Of a stretch of 64,000 nucleotides of DNA, positions 11,144 to 24,800 are shown piece by piece. The position numbers were made by a program, and so were the translations under genes. The stretch covers positions 30,505,401 through 30,569,400 of the forward strand of contig OY754472.1 in the NCBI GenBank assembly GCA_963575645.1, in the 5' to 3' direction. This stretch comes from Xanthostigma xanthostigma (Eukaryota > Arthropoda > Insecta > Raphidioptera > Raphidiidae). The notes under the pieces were generated by a model, which did no database searches, was not told the origin of the DNA, and saw only the letters and a list, made by a program, of their open reading frames with translations. Every line of letters starts with the position of its first letter. Within the stretch, counting starts at the first letter, position 1.

Positions 11144-12320
11144 CAGGGCCCTCGCGCCCTATAGTGCGATGTGTGCGACGCACGCGGGCGGCACATTCAA
11201 GGGGCGGCAAATGGCCTAGTTGTGTTATGTTTTTTGTACTGTATAGAAAAAATATATAACTGATATTATATCAATTTTACTTGCATACTCAAGCCTGCGT
11301 GAAAACTCTTACGAGTAGTTATTAATTTTTTAATGAAATTCGAATTCGAAATATTTCGCGCGCAGTTTTCGATTCGATAGTTAGTTCACATCAGCGCATA
11401 GACAGGGCGCCCCTATCGGGAGACTCCCGCGTATGTTTATATCTTGAATTTTCCTGTCGATTCCTGCAAGAGTGCGAGTGAAGTAAAGTATTTTTCAATA
11501 AACAAATACTTTTTACTAATTGATAAACTAATGATTATTTTGACTTAATGAATTCTCTCAGCTCAGCGGTGAAACTAAATTCTCTCATTCATAAGTATGA
11601 CAGGAGAAGAACGCCGTGAAAAATCGCACGGAGTAAACTGTTTTTGTAGAAAACAGTTTACTCCGCGGAGTGATTTTTTTAACGTGAAGAGAGAATTTTT
11701 GAAGTTCACTCTGTAGGGAATGAATTTTCAAAATTCACTGTTTAATGTGTTTCATTTTAATTGAATATATTTCAGAATCAAATTTAGCTCCATGTTTCAA
11801 TGATTGTGTTTCGTTTTTGTGCTCGACTTTTTTAAAATCATTTTTGCTTAAAAATTATTTCATCCCGCTTTTGTCCTGATTAAAAATTTGATTCGTTTTT
11901 ACTTTTAGCCTATCATTTGTAAAGTATCTTTCACTATTACATTTTTCACATTTTTATTGTTTTCACAAATTAATTCTCTTATTAGTATTTTTACCTGTCC
12001 AAATCGTTTTGTAATGACGATGTGAGGTGAAGCATTGTTCCATTTCAGGAAAGTAATAAAAGAAAAAAACCTTCGGGTGCACAATTTCGGCAGTTTAAGA
12101 AAATTAGGCAAGAAGAAAAAAACAAAATGTCTGATTCTATGAAGAAGTGTTTGCAAAAAGACAACGAAACAAAGTTTCTATTAAGCACTTACAGTATTAG
12201 TTATTTAAGATTTTTAACGTTTTTCAATTTGACATATTATCGTCTAGTGAGTTTATCCACAATAAGGGGCGTCAATTATGAATCCGCACGCGGGCGGCGT
12301 GAGGCCTTACGAGGGCCCTG
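11144..12320 (+). mobile_element. 1.18-kb hAT element, internally degraded
   Basis: Ends CAGGGCCCTCG and CGAGGGCCCTG are exact inverted repeats, flanked by ACAAGCTG (11136-11143) and ACAAGTTG (12321-12328), an 8-bp duplication with one difference. Subterminal CACGCGGGCGGC also pairs between both sides. A near-perfect hairpin (about 11625-11675, GGAGTAAACTGTTTT) lies inside. It retains a short transposase fragment on the plus strand. Confidence 0.8.
12051..12170 (+). pseudogene. hAT (ZMYM-like) transposase N-terminal fragment
   Basis: The frame reads KRKKPSGAQFRQFKKIRQEE and continues into a short basic helix. The K-R-K-x-SGAQ-x-R pattern followed by a charged helix is the usual N-terminus of hAT transposases related to zinc-finger MYM-type proteins. 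The rest of the gene is missing. Confidence 0.5.
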
Positions 12321-12892
12321 ACAAGTTGACTATAGCACTTTTCGGCCAGAACAGACTTACTGGCTTGACATAACTCAAAACACTGGTTTACGTTATATCC
12401 CGTACATAACCTCATAGACAGAATATAATTGACTTTAATCTGACAGTACTAAATTTATCAATATAATTTAATTCATGTAAATAGTTGCAAATGGATAAAT
12501 GACAGATCTGTTCCTGTCTGTTTTGTTTACATCAACAATAAGCAAAATGGCGTCTTATATTAAGCTATGCTTACTGCGTTAGCACTTATTTTGTGTTCCG
12601 GCCGAAAATTTTGTAAGTATAGTAAGTGACTTACTGAATTTAGTAAGTACTTACTTCGGCCAAACACGCCCATTCATTCCTTATGATATGAGGTACGAAG
12701 AAACTTCAATGCTCGATATCACAACGAATTGGATAATTACCGTTTCTAATACTTACTACTCCGGACAGTTTTTCATATTAATTCTAAGTTGTACTGCAAT
12801 AAAATGATTTAAGATTTTTTTGAATAAATACTTTAAAAACGATTAAACGGTTATAATAATTAAAAACGTTTGTAAAATTTGAAATTCTGTTT

Positions 12893-15800
12893 TTATATTT
12901 CCATTAACTGTAAGTTATAATCTGAATCTATGTCGATAGACTCATCATTTTCGACATTGTTATTCGAAATTTTCGCATCCGAATCATTAGCTGCAAGTAT
13001 ATTCGCAAGTACAAGTCCACTCTGTTCTTGGCTATGCTTTCTATCGACTTCATTTTGATCGATGAATTTCTTCATCAACAGTCTGCAGTCATCACTATCA
13101 ACTTCACCAATTTCACCACCCACTGAAGAATTGCCTATAAACTCTTTATTGAATCTGATATGATTTTCATGGTTTTCTTGTGATCTGGATATTTCATCTC
13201 TCACTAAATTTATTCGAAGATTTAATTCGTCCACGTCATGATCGCTGATGTAAACTTCTCGTGTTAAAAAGAGCGACCAAAATCTATTTTTTTCTTGGAA
13301 CATGAAATGCATCAAAGCCTTGATCTGTTGAGGAACCAGAAATACTTTGAAAATGTTTAGTTCTTCGGGAATGTCGTAATTTCTGGAATAGGGAAACGTT
13401 ACAGTGCATATCAACTTCTTGCTTCTTGCACTCAATTCTTGTTTAATAAAGTTAACTGTCAACGGTTGCGTGTTCCGAATAATGGATCGGTCCAAACATT
13501 CGGGAACTGGAATAAACATAACAATATCGGATTCTTGAAATGTCTTCATACACCAGTTGTATATACTTGTCTCTTTCGACGACTGTATCTCCAGTAGATC
13601 AATACTTTTAACATCAAACATTTTTTTCAAAATTTCGAGCAGTTTTGAAACAACTTCGGAGTGTTTGTCGTCACCGGGACTGTGACAAACGAACAGTTTT
13701 GGATGATAATTTTTCAATATTTCTCCTGAAACACGAAGAGCGATGTTAAGAGATCAAAATTGCCACACTTGAGCTTCCAATTTGTGGCGCAATGGGTTTA
13801 TAGATCTAAGGATTACTAGATTAATCAATTGTTTGTGATATTGGCAGGATTTTCAAGTGGTTATTTAGAATGAATTATTTCGATCGAAAAACTACAATGC
13901 GTCATCATATACTTATAAAAAAACGTGATTCGTCGTGGGACGCTTGGCAGATATGAAACACAAAAAAAAATAAGTTCAAAAACTAAAACTCGACTACTGA
14001 AATGTGCGAAACAAGAAAATATTCTTATCTGAGGATAGCCGTGGTCATAATAATCATAATATATCTTTATTCCATCATACTGAGTACAGTGTAGAATAGG
14101 TCAACACTAACAATTTCCAAGAGAAAATAATATCAATATGGCTGACTAAAATATTCGTTCATAGAATAAAAACTATTTATTTTTAAGTAAATTTTGAACT
14201 CTTGTTTGAATTTTTTTGTTGGTAGCTCTTTCAGTCTAGGGGGTAATTTGTTATAAACCTTTAAAATTTTATTTGTTACGCCGACGTTAACATGAGTTAG
14301 GTTTAGAATTTAGTTTTTCATATATGCCACCTACCCTAACAAAACATTGCATTTTAACAGTAGTAAGCGATCATAAGCTCTAGAGCAAAGTGCATTATGC
14401 TATACATCTAGAGGGGCCTCATATAATATATGAGATGGCATACGACCACGGCTATCCTCAGATGAGAATATTTTTATGTTCATACTTTTCAGTAGTCGGG
14501 TTTTAATTTTTGAACTTATTTTTTATTTAAATTATTTTTTACTTGTTTTCGATTTGCTCCCCTCTGGGACCAAAATTCAAAAACAAATGTAGCTTATGTT
14601 ACCCGGGCCATAATAACGAATCGATTGACACCTTATTTATCAAAATCGGATGAATAGTTTAGGCGCTACGGTGGAACATCCGAAAATCAAAATACAAATA
14701 TAGATCTTACATTGACTGCTAAACTCATAACCCTTCCTTTTGGCTTCACCGTAGTCGGGTAAAAATAGCAAACAGTTCCATTTCAAGAATGCAACCGTTA
14801 CTTTTGAAATACACTGTATTCCTACATCTTTATCTTTACACTAACGGTCCCGTCCGGTTTCACCCGGGTGTAAAAGAACGAATGGGGAAGGGAGGAACAT
14901 GAGTACACTCATTCATCTTAGTTTACCGAGATGAATGTTGTGTCCAAATTTCATGATGATCGGAGTTACCGTTCAAAAGTTTTTGTCGATAAAAAGCAGT
15001 ATTTATACTTTTTTTAACTAATCATTTTTTTTAATTAATTAAATAAATTTAAATGTAAGCCTTAGAAGAAAGCAATGTAGAAAATAAAAAAAAATAAATA
15101 AAAATATATTCGCCCAACGTGGGGCTCGTACCCACGACCCTGATATTGACAGTCGCGTGCTCTACCGATTGAGCCAGCCGGTGTTGTGTACTCACAACGC
15201 TAATATGAGTATATTTAGTTAGTGCATTTCACCTGAATAGAAGTTTATTTTTGAGATACATTTTGCAACATTTTTCATTAATGCTCCGCTCCTAATGGTC
15301 GTAGCGTGATTTTAGGTATATAGTCTATAGCCTTCCTCGATAAATGGGCTATCCAACAAAATTTTTTTTTTTCAATTTGAACCAGTAGTTCCTGAGATTA
15401 GCGCGTTCAACCAAACAAACAAAAAAACTCTTCAGCTTAATATATTAGTATAGATACTCACTTTTACATGTGTAAGCTTTCCACAAAACAGCTATAAAGA
15501 TCACTATAAAAATTATGACCAAACCGCTCAAAACGTACATAGTAATTAACACCGTATTGGAAGCTAAAAAAATGAAATTCACATTAAGACATTTTCCTAG
15601 ATACCCCGATAAATAATTTAGGTATAAAAATATTTACGTATCCAAAATTTTGGTGTCAAACAATTATATTTGTTGCAATCGGATTTTTCATGACTAATTC
15701 GAAAATAATAAAAGTATCCGCCTTTTAAATCGGTGAACAATTTCCGTATTTCACCATCGACCAGATGTTCATTTGTTACGGTATGATTTTGTTCGAGTTT

Positions 15801-18800
15801 CTCTTCTTCTGTTGTGTCCCGCCACACTTGGATGTTGTACGTCGTAATATCTAGTTCTTTTGGAGCGGGTTGAATTCTTAACTCGATATTGTTTGAGTCA
15901 GTAATGTCAATGTATGAGAAGTCAACTGCAAAAATTATTTTAAAAAAACGTTGTAGATATTTCAGCCTCTGACTGGCCGTATAGTCGAGATGGCGTTTTC
16001 CAACCGGGCCCCAGTCTGCGCGGGCCCCCCACGGGCCTGACTTGCGGGGCTTGCCGCAAGCCAGGCGGTAGGTAGGATGTGGGGCTAGGCCCCAGCTCTG
16101 GCAAACTAAATGTAAACTAGACCAGGTAGTTCCTTCATACAATTAGAGAGAAATGAAATAGAAAAAATTGAAAATGGTTGGACCTGAGCAGGCCATCTCA
16201 GTTCCCTGAAACTATAGTTTTATTTAGACGTGTATCATTATAGCGTAATACATTTGACATTGTTTCAGAGATATTAAAAAAATGAAATTGAATTGTTAGA
16301 TGTTCTTAAAAAAATAAATACATGTGTATTGACTCGCAACGTTCCACTCATATATTTGGATTTTTATTGAGTTTATTAAGAATAGCGGCCCGGTCCGGCT
16401 AGCCCGAATTTTTAAATTGCCACCGTTTTTTCGTCGACTTACGTTGCAAAATCGGTCTCCAGGAAAGGCGCTTTTAGTTTAACGTGATAATAATATATAG
16501 TCTATGTCTATCCTGAAGGTCCATTCTAAATATTAGAGTAGTTACATCCCAAATATTTAATAATAACCTATATGAGAATCATTGCCTATCTACGCAATGT
16601 GCGGTGAATGCAAAGCTTATCGAAAATATATTTGCGTCTCTTTCTTCGATGTAATTCCCTGATTTCTCCGATGATAAGGATTGGTTGATGTATTTGAATT
16701 CAATCTGAATAAAGTATCTTTGTTTAAAAAAACTGTTTCTTTTTCTATGACGTTAACATGGGCGTACCCAGCTTTTGGCCCAGAAGGGGCAAATTAGAAA
16801 TTTTTAAGCTGGGTTCTCCGTGCTTGTTTTGCCCTCCTGGATACGCCAGTGCTTACGGCGTAAAAAAAGACAGAAGTATATGTTTGCACCCTAACGAATG
16901 CGATTTTATTCCTATGCTCGGTATAGAATAAAAGTATATGTTACATCCAAACTTTATCTCTTTATAATATTAGTATAGATCGGCCTATTCATTTATTAAA
17001 ATCATTGCAATTGAGAGCTTGGAAAAGTTCAAATACGTTAACGAAATGTTGCGAGTCAATTAATTTTTGTTTCTTCTTGTTCAACTGTTCCACGATTTTG
17101 AAGCTGTCAAAAAAAAAATTATATTTAATTATAATTCAAACTTTCGTTGCATTCTTTCAGTGTCAATTTTAAACATGACTGAAATACTACTAATGTGACT
17201 GGAAAAACAATGACTGAACGGCAAGAAATGCTATTTCTCAAATCCGACTCTGGTGAATAATGTTTCAAAATGAGTTCAAATTTTTTAACAGATTTTTTAA
17301 GGACTCACTGTAATAAGCGGAAATATTTTTCTTCAAATCGAACGGCATTCCGGATAACGTACGCTTTGTGAACGGTGTGCTAGACGTTGGAACTGTGAAC
17401 AAAAAGATTCGTCCGTCGACTGCAACGTCATTCGATGCCACGTATTCGAATTTGAACACTTGCTGTTCAAAATCACGCCCGGACCACGGACAGCCCCCAT
17501 AAAACACGGTTGTTCCCGTTGGTAAATCACTATGTACTGATATATCGCGACAAGAATTTTTATTTAAACCTTTTGTTACGGAGATAAATCGAGCTTTTAC
17601 ATCTGGAAATTAAGTTTTGAATGGTTTAAAAATCAAGTAGTCAAGGAGCGGAGCTGGGTAAAGCACCAAACCTAATACGAAAATGCTCAATATAGCGACC
17701 TACTTTCATTTTCATTAATCGTTTTAAAATAGCTAATTCTTAAATCTTCACTTCCCATATTGAGTTATTGTAATATAACGTCGTTGGTTCTGTAATATCT
17801 CTTATGTGCAAAAAGTAAAATTTGCAGGAAAAGCCAAAAAGTGGTTATTTCAGCGATAGATCGTAAGAACTAGCAATTTCAGAGGTATATTACTAATTCA
17901 TACTTATCTTTACTATACGTGTTTAATTAAGACGAAGTATTTTCTTAAAAAATATTTAACGTTAATTTCGGATTTATTTGCACATGGGAGGAATTATTTG
18001 ATACAACTTTTCACATAAGAGTTACTTCCCCTTGTTGGTTACTGTAAAATTAATTTGGAGGTATTACTATAGTGTATAGAGCTCCGTTTCCTGAATCTTT
18101 TCATTTAAAAAACGTAAAATCTGCCAATTATGCACCTAAGAGGTATTACAGAACCAACGACGATAAATTTTAAACATGAACAAAAAATGGGAAAGTTTGA
18201 ACTTAAACAAACAAGACATTGATCTCTAACATCAAACGAAATAAGAATTATAAAAAATAAACGAAATATATGCTTATGATGTACAACTGGTAGATATATG
18301 AGTATAGTCTGGATGTTTCAGTTATTTAATTTTTCTTTTTATATTCTCGTTTTACAGAAATTTTTAACTGATGATGCCTTTTGAGGCGAAACGTATTATT
18401 AACTTTTAAATATAAAATAAAAAAAATATTATTAACAAAATGACATTTTTCTTGTCATAATAAATATAACTGAAACATCCAGACTATACTCATAAACAAA
18501 ATATGTTTTATTATGGATGTGCTTATTAAGCATTGAGTGTGCTTATTAAAGGAAGTAGAAGGAATTGTACGAGGATGTATGATATAATATTAAAACTTAC
18601 TTTTCCATTTAATATTAGTAAAATATGCATTAAATACAACAAATGGAACATTGTCACCGTTGTCATATGCAATAATTTTAACGTCGCCCAGACTGACTGA
18701 ATTTTTGTGAGGATCAAAAATTTTCTCTTTACATTCTGTCGAGTTCTTTGGGTAAACTTTCAAACTGCACGAATCAGGCGAAATGGAGTGTCCATTTGTT

Positions 18801-21800
18801 GTGCTCCAGGTCTTAAAAGAGAATTTTCAATGTATTAAAAAAACAAACAATAAATGACAGTTTTTTAAATACCTACCTACCTTTCTTTAAAGAACGTCAG
18901 TAGCAATATTTGGTTCAACATATTTTTAATTTATTGTAATTTTTTAATAGATACTAAATTGAAATTGTATTTATTTATAATTGAAAGAAAATCGGTCACG
19001 GAGCTAAGTTACGACAGATATATATATAGACATTAGTGATGTGCCGGATCGTTAAAAATGTATATCCGCGGATACGGATCTGAATACGGATATTTGGTTT
19101 GAAGATCCTCGGATACGGATACGGATCTTAACTTTCTTAGAGTACGCAACGGTAAATATTGCACATCGACCTTTGGAAAGAGACTATCTGTTATGGGAAA
19201 AAGTTATTGAAGTCTTTAAGAGTTAATTCTCATAACAGATTGTCTCTTTCCAAAGATCGATGTGCAATATCTCATTATAAAGATAGTTTTTAGTACCTTT
19301 GAGTTATGTACTATTGGTATGGTACTCACTACGATAAATTTTTGCAATATAAAGGTGCCAAATACGATTTTAAGAATTAAAAAATAATCTGAATGGAATT
19401 TAACAGTTTTTCATTATTACCTAATCACCTATATATATAAAATTTCATCTATGAATTGAAAATTAATAAGGTAAAAGATCCGCCATAAAACTAACGGATA
19501 CGGATACGGATCTTTCTTCTTCCTCGGATATCCGCAGTACGGATATCCGGCACATCACTAATAGACATACAGATTAAAAGAAACATATTATCCTTATATA
19601 TAGGGGACCGGTAATTGCTCGTAATCCTCTCGGGAGAAGAAACTATGACTAATTTGAAATGATTTAACTTTATCATTAAGAGGTCGGAATGCGTAATTTT
19701 TTTATGATAATGACACTTCTGTGGAGAATTTTTATTTTATTTTTTTATTAATTGTAAGTTTTAACGCACGTGGCTTTTAGCTTTAGGAAGGTTGGCCAAA
19801 TAGTAATCTATCAGATCATGGAAAAAATCAGACCAAAAAGTGAGAATATACATATTTTTTAATTTTTAACTTACAACATTCGGATGACGCATTTCCGACC
19901 CCCAAGTGTTAGAGGTTAAATAATTCCAAATTAGTCATAGTTTCTTGTCCCAAGAGGAATACGAACAATTACCGGTTACCCGTATAAACATTTCGTATGC
20001 CATTCATTCGATTACGATGAAACTTTGGTGAGTTGTTGTACGCGCGTGCGAGGGTCTCTGACCCCAAAAAATCAAAATCTATAAGCATTGTGTTTTAAAG
20101 TGGTACCTTAATACAGTGAAACCGAAAGGTCCACTACTGTTGTCGCTGCAGAGCGGGGCACAGCCCCGTGAGGCAAGACTGTAATACGGCGGAGTCAAAG
20201 GGTTCGCTACTGTTATCGCAGCCGTGTTTAATCTCAATCGTTTACGGAACCACGGGTAGCGGCTAGTATCAAATAAAAAATAGCTGAAGATTTACCAAAC
20301 CCCCCTTTACTTTAAACCAGTGGGAGTATATGCCCAAGTAATTCAAGAATTACAAGGCGCGAAATTTTACATCATATACCCCGGTGTTTTGTTTGAAAAT
20401 CGGTGTATATTTATCGATCAGCCCGGAATTGTTTTTTTAAAAACTCCACATTTGCCCCTTCCCGTTTCACTGCGAGACAATTCTCATACCCCTTTATCGT
20501 TCACCCCGGAATTACAATTCGCATACCCGTTTATCGTTCACCTGGAATTATTTTTTTAAAAACTCCACCTCTGCCCCATCGTGTTTCACTGCGTGACAAT
20601 TCGCATACCCCTTTATTAAAAAAAGCTTAGTCCGCCTTCTTTAGAAGTCCGCCATATTGAATTAAAAGTGACGTCACTTTATTTTTCGAGTTATTCTCAG
20701 CTAGCCCTTTCATTTGATACCCATATTGTAGGAAAGCATAATAAAATTAATCCGCCATCTTTAGAAGTCCGCCATATTGGACTTAGAGTAAATTCACTTT
20801 ATTTTTCGAGTTATTTACAGCAAGCCCTTTCATTTGATACCCATATTGTAGGAAAGCATAAAAAACTTAGTCCGCCATCTTTAGAACTCCGCCATATTTG
20901 TTTGAGACTTACGTCACTTTATTTTTCGAGTTATTCTCAGCACGCCCTTTCATTTGATACCTATATTGTAGGAAAGCATAATAAAATTAGTCCGCCATCT
21001 TTAGACGTCCGCCATATTGGATTTAGAGTGACGTCACTTTATTTTTCGAGTTATTCTCAGCAAGCCCTTTCATTTGATACCCATATTGTAGGAAAGCATA
21101 ATGTAATTAGTCCGCCATCTTTAGACGTCCGCCATATTGGATTTAGAGTGACGTCACTTTATTTTTCGAGTTATTCTCAGCAAGCCCTTTCATTTGATAC
21201 CCATATTGTAGGAAAGCATAATAAAATTAATCCGCCATCTTTAGAAGTCCGCCATATTGGATTTAGAGTAAATTCACTTTATTTTTCGAGTTATTTACAG
21301 CAAGCCCTTTCATTTGATACCCATATTGTAGGAAAGCATAAAAAACTTAGTCCGCCATCTTTAGAACTCCGCCATATTTGTTTTAGAGTTACGTCACTTT
21401 ATTTTTCGAGTTATTCTCAGCACGCCCTTTCATTTGATACCTATATTGTAGGAAAGCATAATAAAATTAGTCCGCCATCTTTAGACGTCCGCCATATTGG
21501 ATTTAGAGTGACGTCACTTTATTTTTCGAGCTATTCTCAGCAAGCCCTTTCATTTGATACCCATATTGTAGGAAAGCATAATAAAATTAGTCCGCCATCT
21601 TTAGAAGTCCGCCATATTGGTTTTAGAGTGACGTCACTTTATTTTTCGAGTTATTCTCAGCAAGCCCTTTCATTTGATACCCATATTGCAGGAAAGCATA
21701 ATAAAATTAGTCCGCCATCTTTAGACGTCCGCCATATTGGATTTAGAGTGACGTCACTTTCTTTTTTGAGTTTTTTTCAGCAAGCCCTTTCATTTGATAC

Positions 21801-24800
21801 CCATATTGTAGGAAAGCATAATAAACTTAGTCCGCCATCTTTAGAAGTCCGCCATATTGGATTAAGAGTGACGTCACTTTATTTTTCGAGCTATTCTCAG
21901 CAAGCCCTTTCATTTGATACCCATATTGTAGGAAAGCATAATAAAATTAGTCCGCCATCTTTAGAAGTCCGCCATATTGGATTTAGAGTGACGTCACTTT
22001 ATTTTTTGAGTTATTTTCAGCAAGCCCTTTCATTTGATACCCATATTGTAGGAAAGCATAAAAAACTTAGTCCGCCATCTTTAGAAGTCCGCCATATTGG
22101 ATTTAGAGTGACGTCACTTTATTTTTCGAGCTATTCTCAGCAAGCCCTTTCATTTGATACCCATATTGTAGGAAAGCATAATAAAATTAGTCCGCCATCT
22201 TCAGAAGTCCGCCATATTGGACTTAGAGTAAATTCACTTTATTTTTCGAGTTATTTACAGCAAACCCTTTCATTTGATACCCATATTGTAGGAAAGCATA
22301 AAAAACTTAGTCCGCCATCTTTAGAACTCCAACATATTTGTTTTAGAGTTACGTCACTTTATTTTTCGAGTTATTCTCAGCACGCCCTTTCATTTGATAT
22401 CCATATTGTAGGAAAGCATAATAAACTTAGTCCGCCATCTTTAGACGTCCGCCATATTGGATTTAGAGTGACGTCACTTTATTTTTCGAGCTATTCTCAG
22501 CAAGCCCTTTCATTTGATACCCATATTGTAGGAAAGCATAATAAAATTAGTCCGCCATCTTTAGAAGTCCGCCATATTGGATTTAGAGTGACGTCACTTT
22601 ATTTTTCGAGTTATATTCAGCAAGCCCTTTCATTTGATACCCATATTGTAGGAAAGCATAAAAACTTAGTCCGCCATCTTTAGAAGTCCGCCATATTGGT
22701 TTTTGAGTGACGTCACTTATTTTCGAGTTATTCTCAGCAAGCCCTTTCATTTGATACCCATATTGTAGGAAAGCATAATAAAATTAATCCGCCATCTTTA
22801 GAAGTCCGCCATATTGGATTTAGAGTGACGTCACTTTATTTTTTGAGTTATTTTCAGCAAGCCCTTTCATTTGATACCCATATTGTAGGAAAGCATAAAA
22901 AACTTAGTCCGCCATCTTTAGAAGTCCGCCATATTGGATTTAGAGTTACGTCACTTTATTTTTCGAGTTATTCTCAGCACGCCCTTTCATTTGATACCTA
23001 TATTGTAGGAAAGCATAATAAAATTAGTCCGCCATCTTTAGACGTCCGCCATATTGGATTTAGAGTGACGTCACTTTATTTTTCGAGCTATTCTCAGCAA
23101 GCCCTTTCATTTGATACCCATATTGTAGGAAAGCATAATAAAATTAGTCCGCCATCTTTAGAAGTCCGCCATATTGGTATTAGAGTGACGTCACTTTATT
23201 TTTCGAGTTATTCTCAGCAAGCCCTTTCATTTGATACCTATATTGCAGGAAAGCATAATAAAATTAGTCCGCCATCTTTAGACGTCCGCCATATTGGATT
23301 TAGAGTGACGTCACTTTCTTTTTTGAGTTTTTTTCAGCAAGCCCTTTCATTTGATACCCATATTGTTGGAAAGCATAATAAACTTAGTCCGCCATCTTTA
23401 GAAGTCCGCCATATTGGATTAAGAGTGACGTCACTTTGTTTTTCGAGCTATTCTCAGCAAGCCCTTTCATTTGATACCCATATTGTAGGAAAGCATAATA
23501 AAATTAGTCCGCCATCTTTAGAAGTCCGCCATATTGGATTTAGAGTGACGTCACTTTATTTTTTGAGTTATTTTCAGCAAGCCCTTTCATTTGATACCCA
23601 TATTGTAGGAAAGCATAAAAAACTTAGTCCGCCATCTTTAGAAGTCCGCCATATTGGATTTAGAGTGACGTCACTTTATTTTTCGAGCTATTCTCAGCAA
23701 GCCCTTTCATTTGATACCCATATTGTAGGAAAGCATAATAAAATTAGTCCGCCATCTTCAGAAGTCCGCCATATTTGTTTTAGAGTTACGTCACTTTATT
23801 TTTCGAGTTATTCTCAGCACGCCCTTTCATTTGATACCCATATTGTAGGAAAGCATAATAAACTTAGTCCGCCATCTTTAGACGTCCGCCATATTGGATT
23901 TAGAGGGACGTCACTTTATTTTTCGAGCTATTCTCAGCAAGCCCTTTCATTTGATACCCATATTGTAGGAAAGCATAATAAAATTAGTCCGCCATCTTTA
24001 GAAGTCCGCCATATTGGATTTAGAGTGACGTCACTTTATTTTTTGAGTTATTTTCAGCAAGCCCTTTCATTTGATACCCATATTGTAGGAAAGCATAAAA
24101 AACTTAGTCCGCCATCTTTAGAAGTCCGCCATATTGGATTTAGAGTGACGTCACTTTAGTTTTCGAGCTATTCTCAGCAAGCCCTTTCATTTGATACCCA
24201 TATTGTAGGAAAGCATAATAAAATTAGTCCGCCATCTTCAGAAGTCCGCCATATTGGACTTAGAGTAAATTCACTTTATTTTTCGAGTTATTTACAGCAA
24301 GCCCTTTCATTTGATACCCATATTGTAGGAAAGCATAAAAAACTTAGTCCGCCATCTTTAGAACTCCGCCATATTTGTTTTAGAGTTACGTCACTTTATT
24401 TTTCGAGTTATTCTCAGCACGCCCTTTCATTTGATACCCATATTGTAGGAAAGCATAATAAACTTAGTCCGCCATCTTTAGACGTCCGCCATATTGGATT
24501 TAGAGTGACGTCACTTTATTTTTCGAGCTATTCTCAGCAAGCCCTTTCATTTGATACCCATATTGTAGGAAAGCATAATAAAATTAGTCCGCCATCTTTA
24601 GAAGTCCGCCATATTGGATTTAGAGTGACGTCACTTTATTTTTCGAGTTATTTTCAGCAAGCCCTTTCATTTGATACCATGGACATAGGTATTCCTATGT
24701 CCATGTTTGATACCCATATTGTAGGAAAGCATAAAAAACTTAGTCCGCCATCTTTAGAAGTCCGCCATATTGGTTTTTGAGTAATCGAAAAATAAGTAAC

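Larger units (their letters stand above)
11061..12672. mobile_element. TIR element of 1.6 kb carrying a nested hAT copy
   Basis: TGGGCGTGTTTGGCCGAAGT at the left end is repeated inversely at the right end, and the similarity extends through the TAAGTACTTAC block to about 50 bp. ATT may be the target duplication. Most of the interior is the hAT element at 11144-12320, so the host element itself is only about 0.43 kb. Confidence 0.65.

Noticed and set aside
20668..24159. 671- and 444-codon repetitive proteins
   Set aside because: They are frames of the 120-bp satellite, interrupted only at unit indels, without splice or start context.
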